This document shows positions 11,196 to 23,310 of a stretch of 64,000 nt of DNA, in pieces; the stretch's first letter is position 1; each line of letters opens with the position of its first letter. Source of the DNA: Prorocentrum cordatum (lineage: Eukaryota; Sar; Dinophyceae; Prorocentrales; Prorocentraceae); the NCBI GenBank assembly GCA_963575745.1, contig CAUYUJ010022085.1, positions 1-64,000 on the forward strand. Reading direction: 5' to 3'. A program made the translations under genes and the position numbers. The notes beneath the pieces were generated by a model. It saw nothing but the letters and a program-made list of their open reading frames with translations. It searched no databases and was not told the origin of the DNA.

Positions 11196-11849
11196 CACTG
11201 GCGCGACCCGCGCGACGCGTAGCACGTTCCCTGGCTCGACCACTGGCGCGTTCCCTGACCCGTCTTCTGGCGCTTGCCCTGCCCGTTTCGTGGCGCGCCC
11301 CTCGCCACGTCCCCTAGCGCATCCCCTGGCGCGTGCCTTGAGACGTCCCCTTGAATGACAACCCCTAGCACGCGCCTTGGCACGTCCCGTAGTCCCTGAC
11401 ACGTCCATGGCACGTCCCCTGTTGCGTCGCTTGGCAGGTCGCCTGGCGCACCCCCTGGTGGGCACATCCTGTAGCGCGTCCATGCGACATAGAGCACAGC
11501 ACAGCTTAACACAATATGAAGTATGAGCCAGCACAGTTCAGCACAGCACGGCACAGCGCAGCGCAGAACAGCGAAGCCCCTGACACGGTGTCCTCAGCAT
11601 GGAGTCCTCAGCAGTTCCACTGCCCACTGCCCGAATCAGGGCAAATCCATACATAGACATCGAGCGAGAGAGAGAGAGAGAACAAACAACAAAAAATCCC
11701 TTGGCTCGTGGACCGAGCACGCTTAGAATGTAACCTGCCTGCCAAGCGTGCAATATGTAGACGCAAGACGCCCAAGCCAGCCGCGCGGTGCGACGAGGAA
11801 GAGCTGCACTTAAAAGGAACAGGGATGGGAGAGGAAGAGGAGGGGACCC

Positions 11850-11992
11850 AGGAACACACAAACAATATACACTAATCCCAGGATTACCCACATGTCTGCA
11901 TATTTGCTGGATGTTAATCTTCCCCTCCACTTCCCAGATGTTCCATGTTTCCCAGGGGGTCGACTGACTTTGTGTGTGTTCCCTCCTGAAAG
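11850..11992. repeat. Family B dispersed element, copy
   Basis: It starts 'gaacacacaaacaatataca' and ends 'gtgtgtgttccctcctgaaa', matching the ordering of the copy at 8396-8548 with moderate divergence. No coding content. Confidence 0.6.
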
Positions 11993-12456
11993 AGTAGGGG
12001 AGGAAAAGCGCGAGGAAACGACGACACGAGGAGGGTGTTCCTTAACAGAAGAAGAAGAAAAAGAAGATGGGAGCGGACAACATCACATAACCTCCAACTG
12101 TCACCGCCTACCACACGGTAGGTACACGAGCTGCTCACGTGGGGGCAAACATGCAACGAACGGCATCCACGAGGAGGGTGTGGAAGAGGGAAAAGGAGAG
12201 GAGGAGAAAGAGGGAGAGAGGCGAAGAACAGAGCGGCGGAAGAGGGGGAGAGAGGCCGAGGGGAGGAGGCGATGAAAAAAGGATGATGAGGAGGAGAAGG
12301 ACCCGCTTCCCGAAAAACGCCAGCGACGACGAGCAGTGCGGCGCGGAAAGAATGCACCAGCGAGACGACGACGACGACGACGACGACGAGGACAAAGGCG
12401 GAGACAGTGGCGGCTGCGATGAAGACGACGACGAGCAAGGAAGAGGGGTTGCGCGA

Positions 12457-12573
12457 GACGCTTCTTAGAAGGCGCCGCCCCTACATCTACAGAGGAGGCC
12501 TGCGCCTTCTAAGAAGCAGGGGTGCTTCCAAGAAGCCTCCCCCCCTCCCCCTGCCCCCCCTCTGCGCGTGGCC
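12457..12573. repeat. Dispersed repeat shared with 31550-31683
   Basis: Both copies contain an 'aaggcgccg' core, then 'cacctacagag' or 'catctacagag', then 'aggcaggggtgcttc' or 'aagcaggggtgcttc', then 'ccctctgcgcgtggc'. They are in direct orientation. No function is recognised. Confidence 0.6.
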
Positions 12574-14029
12574 CAACTCTGTCCGACCCGAACCACCTCC
12601 ACCCCGCCTCACCGCTCCAGGCGTGGACGCAGACGAAGGGGGGAGCGAAGGCGCGCTCGCGCCAGCAGGCCGCGCCGGACGCCGCGCGCGGTCACGAGGC
12701 GCCGTGGTACTGGTCCGGCGAGGGGAGCACATCCCCACCGACCGGCCGGTCGTCGCTGGCCAAGAAGCGCTCCCACAGCTCGTCGCGGCGCCCCTCGTCG
12801 GCGCGCAGGCCCTCGGAGAGGCGCTGCTCCCTCGAGCAGGGCCTCGCCGCCGCCGCGGGGCGCGGGGCGGCGGCGCCGCCGCCGCCTTGCGGCACCGCAG
12901 CTGGCTGCGGCCCTGGGCCCGCGGCCTTCTCCACGTTCTCCGCCCTCACCGAGATCTCCTCTGGACGCCCGGAGTGGGCACGGAAACAGATCGAGTAACT
13001 CGGGGATCGACTCCAGAGGGGGCTTACCCCAAAATTGAGATTGCCTTCGAATCCACGAAGCAAAAGACGTGGAACGCATCTGGATATGACAGCCTTCCCC
13101 GCATTGTCGACGAAAATAATGATTCTGTGGTGAATGAATTGCTTAGTCGACCCCCTATTCGAACAGTGGGTACGATGCCCAACAGCAAACGTCGTCCAAA
13201 ACCGACAGCGGCCGCTGTTGGAGAGGCGGCCTTCTGCCTCCAGTGGACGACGCCCGCGGCGACACCGGCAGGAAGCCCTGCTCAAAATCAGCAGGAAACG
13301 CTGTCGGTGTTCGTGCCCGTTCCTTCCGTGTCCACAGCACGCTTCGCCACGGCCACGCCGGGTCTGCCCGAGACCAGATCCTGGCAAGCACGCCACGTGC
13401 AAAGGCCCGCCGGCCGCTGGAGCCCTCAGCGCGACCCGACCCTGCTGCACTCCTTGCCCCGCCTGGGCCCTGTGGCCGCCCCCCGTGGGCATGCAGGCCC
13501 GACCCGACCTGCCCCTCTTCCCGTGTCCACGTCGAACCGAGCAGAAGCTCCGCCCTCATATAGCCATCACCCCGACGCGTGAGGCCGCTTCGTCGACGCG
13601 CCCAGAGAGGGGATCCGGCAGGGCAGGGCTGCTGAGCCAGCGCCGAGGATCGGGTCCGACGGGCTTTGCCTCCCCGGACTTCGACCGCCCCGATCTCCTG
13701 CCCGGACGCCTCGACCCGCAGCGGCAGGCGCCCGGCCCGGGCGCCCCCGCGCAGCACCTCCGCGCGCAGCCCGTTCAGCCCGGGGCGCGCGAGGCCCCGC
13801 AGCACCACGACGTCGCCGGGGCGCGGCGGGGACGCCTCGCCGCCCCGCCGCGCCTCGCCCCGCCGCGCGGGCGCCGGCGGGGCGCCGTCGAGGTCGCCCA
13901 GCCGCGCGCCCAGCTCGCGCACGATGTCGGCGGTCTCCTGGGGGGGGGCAAGAGCACAGTACCGCTGCCGCTGCTCCACGGCCCTCTCCTCGGGGGCGCG
14001 TCGTGACTCGACGGTGGGCGGAGGCCAGG

Positions 14030-14430
14030 TCTGCACGGAGTAAGTCCATGCGTAGCGCTCTGTCTCCGTCTGGACTTACGCCGTCTGGGCTCAGCCTCTC
14101 CCGACAGGAGGCCAAGTCCATACGGAGCAAGTCCATACAGAGAGCTCGGTCTCCGTATGGACTTGCATCGAGGCTGAGTCCAGACGGAGCAAGTCCATGC
14201 GGAGACCGAGCACTCCGTACCCGTCTGGACTTAGCCTCTCCTGAGACGGGGATCGGGAACCTACTGACCCAGGTCAATCCAGACCCGGGCCAGTCAGGCC
14301 TTGCAGGATCCTGCAAAGATCCTGAAGGATCGCGCAGGCTCCTGCGACCAAGCCCGGATCAGTGCGCCCCTGGCTCTGAAGGATCTTGCAAGATCCGGCG
14401 CGCTGACTGACCCCCGTTGGCATAGACCCC
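14030..14430. repeat. Composite dispersed repeat (AAGTCCATACGGAG and GGATCCTGCAAGATCC units)
   Basis: The first half repeats 'aagtccatacggagcaagtc'-like units and their complement. The second half has 'tcctgcaaagatcctg' and 'ttgcaagatccggcg' units ending 'ctgacccccgt'. The first half resembles 29870-30030 and the second resembles 28150-28385. Confidence 0.6.
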
Positions 14431-14444
14431 GTCTCTTGAGACCC

Positions 14445-14745
14445 GAGGGGAGGAGGAGGAGGAGGAGGAGGAGGAGAAGGTAGGAGGTAGGAGGTAGGAG
14501 GAGGAGAAGGAGGAGGAGGAGGAGAACGGGAGGAAGAGGAGGAGGAGGAGGAGGAGGAGGAGGAGGAGGAGGAGGAGGAGAGGAGGTAGGAAGAGAAGGA
14601 AGAGCAGGAAGAGGAGGAAGAGAAGAAGGAGAAGAAAAAAAACAGAAGGAGAGAGGAGAGGAGGAGGTAGCAGGATGATGAGGAGGAGGAGGAGGAGAGG
14701 AGGTGAGGAGGAGGAGGAGGAGGAGGAGGAGGAGGAGGGCGGGGG
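14445..14745. repeat. (GGA)n purine tract
   Basis: An almost continuous purine strand of GGA/GAA units. The Ser/Pro/Leu open frames on the other strand are artefacts. Confidence 0.85.
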
Positions 14746-14954
14746 GCCAGCGGCATCGGCGTCTCCAGCGCGCGGCGGCCCCCGCCGAGGCCGCAGAGGC
14801 CCAGGCCGCCGCGCAGCCGCCGCAGCGCGGCGGCGGCGGCCGCCCCGTCGTGCGGCGCGGCGGGGCCGAAGGCGGGGCGCGCCTCCCGCGAGGCAGCGCC
14901 GCCGCGCCGGGCTGGGACGTTCGGCGAGCCCGGGGTCTCCTCACGGGGACCAGG

Positions 14955-16240
14955 GACACATACATACATCTATGTGTATATATATACATACATACATATA
15001 TGTGTATAGACATGTGCATGTACAAATACAAATACTTACACGCATGCCTACATCCATACCGATAGGCATACCGGCATGAATGCATACATGTATATATACA
15101 TATACATACATACATACATATATATATACATACATACATACATACATACATACATACATACATACATACATACATACATACATACATACATACATACATA
15201 CATACATACATACATACATACGTACAGTCATACATACATACATACATACATACATACATACATACATACATACATACATGCATGTATGCATACATACATA
15301 CATACATGCATGCATGCATGCATGCATGCATGCGTGCATACGTTCATGTCAACATACATATACATATGCATATCTATAACTATACATATACGTATGCATA
15401 TGCATACACGTATGCATACATACATACATATATGCATGCATGCATGCATGCATACATGCATGCATACATGCATGCATGCATGCATACATACATGCATGTA
15501 TACATGCATACATACATGCATGCATATATAGATGCATACATATATATATATATGTATAGGCATGCATGCATACATGCATACCTATATGCATACATGCGTG
15601 CATTAATGCATGCATACATACATACACATACACACACGTACGTACGTATATGCGTACATGCATACATACGTACTTGCATGCATACATACATAAACACACA
15701 CACACATACAGGCGCACGTACATGCATACATGCATACATACCTATATGCATACATACATGCATGCATGCATACACGCGTACACGCATACCTACCTACATA
15801 TCGACCTACCTACCGACCTACCTGCACGCATACATACATGCATACGTACGTATGTGCGTCTGTACATACGTACATACGTGCATACGTGCATACGTACATA
15901 CGTACATACGTACATTCGTACATTCGTACGTACGTACATACGTACAGACGTACATACGTACATACGTACATACGTACATAAATGCCTGCATACATACGTA
16001 TATGCCCACATGCATGCACGTATACATGCATACCTTCATACATATCTACACCTATGCATTCATATGTGCATATCTACATACAAACATGCATGCATGCATG
16101 CATGCACGCAGACAGACAGACAGACTGACAGACATACAGACAGACATAAAGACAGACATGCATATATACAGGTATACACACCTATGTGTACACATGTCTG
16201 TGTATATATATAAATATTATATACACATACATACACGAAT
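14955..16240. repeat. (CATA)n / (CATG)n / (TACG)n tetranucleotide region
   Basis: About 1.3 kb of tetranucleotide repeats that change flavour along their length. It is pure 'catacata' at 15100-15290, 'catgcatg' near 15310 and 15430-15490, 'acgtacgt' near 15640 and 15840-15980, and 'cagacagacaga' near 16110-16160. The repeat is open in all frames because the unit lacks stops. No gene. Confidence 0.9.
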
Positions 16241-16487
16241 ACCCAGATCCCCCGTATTTCCAATGTTGTCTGGATGTTCGTCCTCCCCATCAGATCCTAT
16301 GTTTTCCCACATCTTCCCGGGAATCGACGATGATCTGCGGCCGTGCCTCTTCTTCTCCCGCCTCAAGGTTTGGGCAGGGGCCGAGGCGGGGTCCGAAGGA
16401 AAGCCGCTCCGAGTGGCCCCTGGAATACGGCCGGACCTGGGCCAGGATGGCCCCTGAGACCCTCCGCCGGCCAGGCTGAAGTAGGAA

Positions 16488-16643
16488 GGCACCAACTATA
16501 CACCAACACCGATCCTGGCCAGAATCACCCTGGGCCCAGGATCGGTGTATACGCCCTCCTGCCCTGCGCAAGAAGGCAAATACACCGATCCTGGGCCCAG
16601 GGTGATCCTGGGCCAGGATCGGTGTTGGTGTATAGTTGGTGCC
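16488..16643. repeat. 156-bp near-perfect palindrome
   Basis: The left arm starts 'ggcaccaactatacaccaac' and the right arm ends with its exact complement 'gttggtgtatagttggtgcc'. The arms are about 63 bp with only a couple of mismatches around a loop of about 30 bp. It would fold into a long hairpin as DNA or RNA. No other copy was seen in this window. Confidence 0.8.
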
Positions 16644-17224
16644 CTCCGATGAAGAACATTCGAGGGCACCCTCCCCCAGGATGCACAAGAGCAGCCAACA
16701 AGCACGAGGAACATCAGGGTACCCTCCCCTCGATCTTGTACCTCGGTCCCACTGCAGGGAGCTGCGAGCATCCGGCTGGGTCCGTTCTCTGACCCCACCT
16801 TGGGACAAGCCCCCCCTGCGAACCTCCGACACTGGATACGGGCCTCGGAAACGACAGGGCCATTTTTACGGATCCCGTGTCTCCGATTGCTTGTGTTCCT
16901 GCTCCGTCGCCGATGTTTGGTGAGGCTTCGTCGCCGCTGCCGTTTCCAAGGCCCACAATAGGATGCCCAACTTAGAGGGCTCCCGCCACAATGGCTAATA
17001 AGAGCGGAGAGTGCCAGAATAATGCTTGAGCGACTGTCGTGCAATAGGGCTCCTATACCCCCCTCCCCTCGCCGCAAGGAGCCTACAAATCGTCCTGCCT
17101 GACATTGCCCTCTGGCGTCGCTTTCGGCCTGAAGACGGCCTCAAGGCGGCCAAAAACTGGCCCAAGACTGCTGCAAGACGTCCGAAGACCAGTCTCCTAG
17201 GACGGCCCAGGCCGAGAAGGTGAT

Positions 17225-17990
17225 CCAAGGCCTCCTCCCCAAGATTCCACGAGGGAAACCATGAGAGCCGCAAATAAATAAACCAAAACGGCCTCTGGCG
17301 AGGCCCGGAGTAACCAAAGACCTTCCAAATTCAATCAAACGGTCGCTTCCGATGCCTTTCGGCTTCAGCGCGCCTGGGGGGAACCGCAGAAAACCCCAAG
17401 AAGACCCCAGACGATCTAATGCACATTCAATACTGCCCGAGAAGCCCCCAAGACGGCCCAAGACCGCCCCAAGAGGGCTCCGAGAAGGCCACATGGCCTG
17501 CCCAGGCGCCCCCAGAATTGTCAACCCCAGCCGCATCAGGAGAGATTGGTAGAACCATCGCACATCAGGCACCCAATAGACCTCCAAGAGGGGCTCAAGA
17601 GGCCCAAGAAGGGCGGAGGGAGAAGGGAGGAGCAGGACGAGGAAATGAGGAGAGGAGAGGAGGAGAGGAGAACCAGGCCGAGAACCACGACAAGGTCTTC
17701 AAAGCACCGCGCCAGCTCAGACAGGGCACTGAGCGAACCGGAGCGGGTCTTGAGCTCGACCTCCTCCCTGATGCGCGGCTGCACCGCTGCGCTGGCACGG
17801 TCCCCTGGTTTGCCACGGGCGGCTCGGAAACGACCTGCTCCCCCCAACGGGAACGGGGGCGGCAAGGGAAGTCTGGAGAGCAAGAAGAGCATCAACGCCG
17901 CGCTGGCTGGACGACCCCATCAGCGCGCCGCCGCTGAAGAAGCACCGGGCACCGGGCTTTTGGCAGGCGAGCAACAGGCACAGCTGAGGG
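17225..17990. other. Unassigned stretch with short GGGCCTCTTGG-like repeats (reverse)
   Basis: From 17350 to 17480 there are phrases such as 'ccccaagacggcccaagacc', reverse-complement relatives of the G-rich 12-bp repeats at 41450-41790 and 63170-63600. The rest (17560-17990) is GC-rich with no recognisable domain. Confidence 0.35.
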
Positions 17991-17995
17991 GGCCC

Positions 17996-18144
17996 CAGAA
18001 CACACAAATAAATACGCACAAATCCCAGGATTCCCCATATGTTCGATAATTTTTGGATTTCGTCTTCCCCCACTTCCATGTTTTCCATAATATTTTCGGG
18101 GGAATCGACAATTAACTGTGTCTGTGTTTTTTCCCTCCTGAACA
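17996..18144. repeat. Family B dispersed element, copy
   Basis: It starts 'gaacacacaaataaatacgc' and ends 'gtgttttttccctcctgaac', collinear with the copies at 8.4 and 26.7 kb. A (CT)n run follows at 18184-18206. Confidence 0.65.
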
Positions 18145-18847
18145 GCTGGAGCTGGAAAGACGACCCGCATGTCATTGACAACTACTCTCTCTCTCTCTCT
18201 CTCTCCACCCCGCCCGAGGAGCAGGAAGAGGACGAGGCCAAATCAACTGGCTCTGCGGGCTCGAGCTGCCCCCAGTCCTCTGGGGGCACCAGCGGCGTGA
18301 AGGAGGCCTCGTCGACGTGCTCGGGCTCGGGAGCGGCCGGGCACCCGACGAGAGGGCCTGGAGCCGGCGCAGGCCCAAGGGCGTCGTCGGCAGATCTCGG
18401 GCCACAGCTCGGGTCCCAGGCGGCCGCTCGGGACGCTGCGAGCCCCCCCGGAACGCTCTCGGCGAGGCGCAGCTACTGTTGCCAGCCTGGAACATATCCC
18501 CGTCCCTGCGCTGGGCATCGCCCCATCACGATGCCGACCTCAGGGATTCCCTTCGTCTCTGAGGGCGCCTCCCTAAGGTTGTCATCGCCTATTGGCGTGT
18601 CAAGCGTGGGGGTAAGGAGTAAGTTCGAGGCTGGTGATACTTGAGTCCCGAAACGGTGCGGTGACAAATCGTGCGGTGACCTCGAAATCCCCCAAGACCT
18701 CACCGCACGGTCATTCAACGCACGGTCTTGGGACCTCGGATGCCCCAGTCGCCCGAGACGTCCTCGGAGAACAACCCGAGTGCCAAAACCGTGCGGTGAC
18801 CCCGAATCCCCACCGACTCACCACACGGTGTGGTCACCACCTCGTTT

Positions 18848-19040
18848 CGGGAGCGGCCAAGAGGGGGGTGTCCAAGAGGGGGGGGGTGAAAATCATGACC
18901 GGCGGCATGTGCGCGGCCCAGCGAGGGGGCCAGGGACGTGATGAAATAAGAAGAGGCGCCATGCAATCAGGGGAAATATCATGGCCCACGCCATGATATC
19001 CACCCCCCCCTAGTCATCATCCCCCTCTTTGCCGCCCCCG
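18848..19040. repeat. Family J inverted-repeat element, copy 1
   Basis: The left end 'cgggagcggccaagaggggg' and right end 'ccccctctttgccgcccccg' are inverted repeats extending inward to 'aaaatcatg' and 'catgatat', about 40 bp in all. Further copies lie at 26353-26544 and 27236-27414. The interior 'ggcggcatg.gcgcggcc' is shared and no open frame is conserved, so this is MITE-like. Confidence 0.75.
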
Positions 19041-19198
19041 ATCGCTTGGGGGCCCCCGAGAAACGCCCGAGGGCCCACACAGAGGCCCAGAAAACCGCGG
19101 GAACCCTCGAAGGCCGGGCGCCTGCCAGCGACGGCGGCGGCGCGGCGGTGCCCGCTGCCCCCACGCCTCGGGTGGTGCCAGAGGTGCCCCATGGCTTT

Positions 19199-19354
19199 AG
19201 GTCGGGCATGTCCTCCCACAGGCATATGTAAGTAAGGAAACCAACATGAACTTCTCCAAAATGGTCAAGCATAGTCAAAGAATCGTCCCAAGACTACTTT
19301 GCTACCAATTTTTGAATATTCCTCCTGTAGAGGGACACGCCCGACTTGACCCTG
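19199..19354. repeat. Family A inverted-repeat element, full copy
   Basis: It is bounded by 'ggtcgggcatgtcctcccac' on the left and 'ctgtagagggacacgcccga' on the right. The interior has 'ccaaaatggtcaag' and 'ttttgaatattcc', as in the other copies. Confidence 0.7.
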
Positions 19355-19506
19355 GCCCGAGGTGCCCTCAAGATTTCCAGGGAGGCCCCCACGGCCTCCA
19401 GAGCACCCTCGCGAGGCCCAGAGGGCCCCGGGTGCTCCAGAACCGAGCGGCAAGCTCGGGGCACCTTGGGCCAGAGACATAGTGGGCCAGGGGCACCTCC
19501 AGCTGG

Positions 19507-19703
19507 AGGCCTCCCAGATGGGGTCAGAGTAGATGAGGTCGGAGGATCGCGCCGCATCGTCGATGCATCACCGATGCATCGGCGATGCGTCGGCGACGTC
19601 GGCGTGGAGAAAATCGGGCTCCACATCGAGCCGCATCGGCGATGCGTCGGCCATGCCGCGCGATCTTTTCGCCCCATCTACTTCGACCCCATCTGGGAGG
19701 CCT
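19507..19703. repeat. Family G inverted-repeat element, copy 2
   Basis: The ends 'aggcctcccagatggggtc' and 'gaccccatctgggaggcct' are perfect inverted repeats over 19 bp. Just inside, 'agagtagat' pairs with 'atctacttc' apart from one mismatch. The interior consists of 'gatgcatcggcgatgcg' palindromic units as at 2999-3209. Confidence 0.75.
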
Positions 19704-20195
19704 AGATTCTGGCTGCCCCCGAACGCCCTCCCGAGACCCCTGACGTCGTGATTTCCTCACAGCGCCGATCCCCAGAGGTTTGGACCCCTCCCCCAGAAAC
19801 GGTCTTCCGCCCCAGGTCGTCTTCTGACGGCCCCGAGGGCCCGCAGGGGCCCCAAAGGGGCCGAACAGCGCGACAGGCCTGCCGTCGCGACTAGTCTCAC
19901 AGCGCGAGGAGGTCGGGCGGTTGGCTGCCCCCGAACGCCCTCGGGCTCGGGCGCGGGCGCCGGCGCGGGCTGCGTGCCGGCGGGCCCGGGCGGCGCGCCG
20001 CCCGGCGCCGGCGCCGGCGCCGCGCGCCGCCCGGCGGCCCGCGCGAGGCCCAGCAGCTCCCGCGGCCGCGCGGGCGGGCCCGCGGCCGCGGGGCCGTACC
20101 TCGCGGAGATGGCTCCCACCGCGCGCCGCCTGCGGGTGGCGACAGCCGAAAGCCCCACCCGTCGGTCGGAAGGAGTGGGCAGAGCCTCGGAGGAG

Positions 20196-20342
20196 AAGGT
20201 GCCCATATACCCCCCACCTTTGCCTCGTCATCCCCCTTTCGGGCCTCTGGGGAGGCCCTCCTCGCAACCGCTGGATTCGCCTCGAAATCCTGGTCAGAAC
20301 GCACCCCAGGAGAGATCCGGGGAGTAGTGGTATCGGTACCTC
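20196..20342. repeat. Family K inverted-repeat element (reverse orientation)
   Basis: The ends 'aaggtgcccatat' and 'tggtatcggtacctc' are inverted relatives of each other. The interior 'gggcctctggggaggccctc' and 'gattcgcctcgaaatcctgg' match family copies at 27449-27592, 32238-32380, 32995-33140 and 37992-38132 in the opposite orientation. Confidence 0.7.
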
Positions 20343-20842
20343 TTGGTTTCCCCAGGTAGAGCCTGGAAAAAGGGAGGCGTTGGAAGCACAGTCGGACTGG
20401 ATCGGACAGGAGGCCCGAGAGGACACAAGACTCTTCAGACGGGAACGCGGCCCGAGAACACCAGAGGACATGCGGGTTGCATAGGTCGGGATAGACAGGA
20501 CACAAGGATACCCTCGATTTGGCATGGCCGACCTACAAGTCAGGGCCGACTGTAGGTAGAGCCACGAAGTAGGAAGGCGTTAGAAGTGTGCAGATGGGGC
20601 TCCCGCCCGCCCCCTGAAGAGGAGGGAGGAGGGATATCTATCCGCTCGACTCTCAAAGCAGGAAGGCGGCCAGACCAGATTGGGACCTGCAGATCCAGGA
20701 TCCACTGCCTCCAACACGACCGAAGGGGGGCCCCCGCCAACCACATCGAGTGAGCCGATGGGAGGCGGGGGTCGGGCTCGGACTCCGCGCCACGCGCTCG
20801 ACGTATTCCGATCTCTGCCCCCGCCGCCCATCGAAACTGCCG

Positions 20843-21027
20843 AATCGTCCTCCTCCTCCTCCTCTCCTCCTCCTCCTCCTCCTCCTCCCTCCTCCTCCTC
20901 CTCCTCCTCCTCCTCCTCCTCCTCCTCCTCCTCCTCCTCCTCCTCCTCCTCCTCCTCCTCCCTCCTCCTCCTCCTCCTCCTCCTCCTCCTCCTCCTCCTC
21001 CTCCTCCTCCTCCTCCTCCTCCTCCTC
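20843..21027. repeat. (TCC)n microsatellite
   Basis: An almost pure TCC run with phase slips near 20868 and 20960. Poly-Ser, poly-Pro and poly-Leu open frames are artefacts. Confidence 0.9.
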
Positions 21028-21216
21028 CCGCCGCCGATCGTTCATCGGCGAAGGGTGGGGCTCGGATTTCCCCGCCGAGCCTGGCGCTCAGCTCGTCCAG
21101 CTGCCGGCGCTGGTCCGCGACGCTCGGGAGCGGCCCGCGCAGCTCCGCCTCGGGCTCCGCGGGGAGCTCCTCGCCCGCCGGGGCGCCGAAGAGGTCCTGT
21201 GCCGCTGGGATCTGGG

Positions 21217-21388
21217 CAGACCCTGCGAAATGCTTAAGAAATCATGGGTTAAGAAACTCATAGTCTCAGAACTTGGATAAAAACCCAACGTTTCTACTAA
21301 AATGTTAGGATTCACATCGAAACATTAAGAATAATCGAGACTCTGGCCGAAAACTTAAGTTTTCTTAAGCATCGCCTAAAGTGTAGAC
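21217..21388. repeat. Family I inverted-repeat element, copy 1
   Basis: The interior is almost the same as 29234-29404, about 90% by eye, including 'ttaagaaatcatgggttaag' and 'ttaagaataatcgagactct'. The ends 'gcgaaatgcttaagaaa' and 'tttcttaagcatcgcc' are inverted repeats. A clear AT-rich MITE in GC-rich DNA. Confidence 0.75.
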
Positions 21389-21894
21389 CAGCGCAAATCG
21401 AGGCAGGGCCTTGGACTCGAGCCGGAGGCCGACCACAGAACTCGTCTGCCCCAGAAGGCCTTCGAGTCCACGAGAGAGACGTAGGGTGCTCCGTAGATAT
21501 CTACGGAGTGCTCTACACATCCTTCGTAGATTTGGCGAGGCGCGCCATTTTTGGGCAAATGGATGAGCAGCTCGATCCCTCTCTCGCTGGATAGATCGGG
21601 GTAAGTCCAGAGATCTCCAGGGAAACCTGGAGCAGCTCGTGGGCGCTGCGGCGCGAGTCGAGGAGCAGCCGAGCTCGTTAAACCCCTAATCGAAAAACGG
21701 ACAATGAGGTCCGCGCGGCTTCCTCGGATCGGTTTACTGGGAAAGGCAAGGCGATGAAGGCGCTATAGGTATGGGCATGAATTATCGGACCCCGAAGGCG
21801 ACCTCATCCGACAACACACTCATGCCCCCCCCCCCCGGGAACCCACCCCGAGACATCCGGGGGTCGCGTGGGTATGAGTGCTACCACCCCGGAC

Positions 21895-22170
21895 CCCCGA
21901 GCTGTGGTTGCCAGCTCTCGAGTAGAAGATTGACTACAGAACTGATGTACCCCAGATCTGCTGTACCCCGCCGAATTCGCGCATGTTTCGCAGACCAGAC
22001 GAGAAAATCAGTTTGGGGGTAAATCGATTCTGCCAGCAATTCCCTACGCGATTGGTAGCTGCCAGCTCTCGAGTAGGAGATCGACTACAGAACTGACGTC
22101 CCCCAAAACTTTTGCCCGGTCGACCCTGCGCACTCTTCGCAGACTCGACGCGGAAATCAATTAACTATGG
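21895..22170. repeat. Tandem duplication of about 145 bp
   Basis: 'ttgccagctctcgagtagaa' with 'actacagaactgatgt' at 21908-21950 is repeated as 'ctgccagctctcgagtagga' with 'actacagaactgacgt' near 22057-22096. 'cgcagac' and 'aaatca' follow in both. The two units are clearly diverged. Confidence 0.6.
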
Positions 22171-22750
22171 CGAATCCATTTTGTCGGCGGCTCCCACGCG
22201 ATCTGCAGTTGCCAGCTCATGAGGAAAACCTTATGTTGCATCCTCGGGGGACCTTGTCTGTCCCGTCGCGGCGGTGTCCTCGTCGAACCCGTGTCGGATG
22301 CATGTCGGCATCGTCGGATCCGCGTCGAAAACGCGCCGGATGGGCGCCGAATCCACGCCAATCCGCGTCGAGCCCGCGTCAGGCACGAGAGGAGACGCCA
22401 ATTTTGGTGACGTAGAGAACCATAAGATGCAACGTACAAAAAAAAACGGCGGGAGGACGCGACACTAGCTGGAGCGGGCGCGCGGCGCACTTCCCGACAC
22501 AGAACAAAGAAGACAGGGCCAGAAGCCCGCCTCGGAGACTGTCAGTGACGCACCCCCCCGCCCCAGGGATCGCGGGGAGAGCGCCCAGAACCGAGAAAAA
22601 GAAGGGAAATGAAACTGGGCCGGCGCAGGGAAAGCTCCAGCCCAGAGCTCCAGGCAAGTTTGCGGCATCACCCGGGACAGCGCGACGCACAATCCTCCAG
22701 GCTGTGCCCCACTCAAAGCGAGGGAGGTCCACCGACTCCTGCTTGCTGCT
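22170..22750. other. Unassigned stretch
   Basis: A CpG-rich, apparently single-copy region ending in the (GGA)n run at 22757-22802. I recognise no domain in any frame and no RNA gene or repeat. Confidence 0.3.
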
Positions 22751-23103
22751 TCTGAAATGGGCGGGAGGAGGAGGAGGAGGAGGAGGAGGAGGAGGAGGAG
22801 GCGAGGCCCCCCGAAGATGCAGCGCAGAAAAGCCGCGAGGCCCGCGGGGGGTCCTGGAGCGTCAGGGCCGCGCCCTCCGCCTCGCCGCCCTCGGGGGCCG
22901 GCGGGACCGCCGCGGACGCCGACGAGCTCGGCCGCCGCGCCCCCGCGGCGGCGCCGCGGCCGCCCCAGCCGGCGGCGCTGCGGTCGCTCGAGGACGAGGT
23001 GCTGGCCGAGCTCTGCTCGGGGGCTGCTGCGGGTGCCCCTCGCCCAAGGTGCGGGGGAGGCAAACGGTTGCTGAACGCTCCCCCCTCCCCCAAAAACTCA
23101 AAG

Positions 23104-23310
23104 TTTGGGAGGCCTGGAAATTGACACCAACACCAACACAGGGCGCTGCCTCCACCAGGGGAAGGTGCTCCCAGATTTCGGTGCTGGTGGTAATCTCTCG
23201 GCCGCCTAGGAAGCCAGAATATTACCACCATCACCGAGATCGGGATCGTCTTCCCTCGGTGGAGGCACACCGCCGATCTCGGTGTTTGTGTCAATCTCTA
23301 GGCCTGCGAA
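23104..23310. repeat. Long imperfect palindrome of about 205 bp
   Basis: 'aggcctggaaattgacacca' on the left pairs with 'tgtgtcaatctctaggcct' on the right. Inside, 'gcctccacc' pairs with 'ggtggaggc' and 'ggtgctggtggtaat' with 'attaccaccatcacc'. The whole unit can fold as one hairpin with mismatches. It is MITE-like; no second copy was seen. Confidence 0.65.

Noticed and set aside
12407-13582. 391-residue open frame as a protein gene
   Set aside because: It overlaps other open frames of similar length on both strands, begins in a dispersed repeat, and shows no domain.
15076-16457. 391-residue Tyr/His/Ile-rich open frame
   Set aside because: Translation of the CATA tetranucleotide array.
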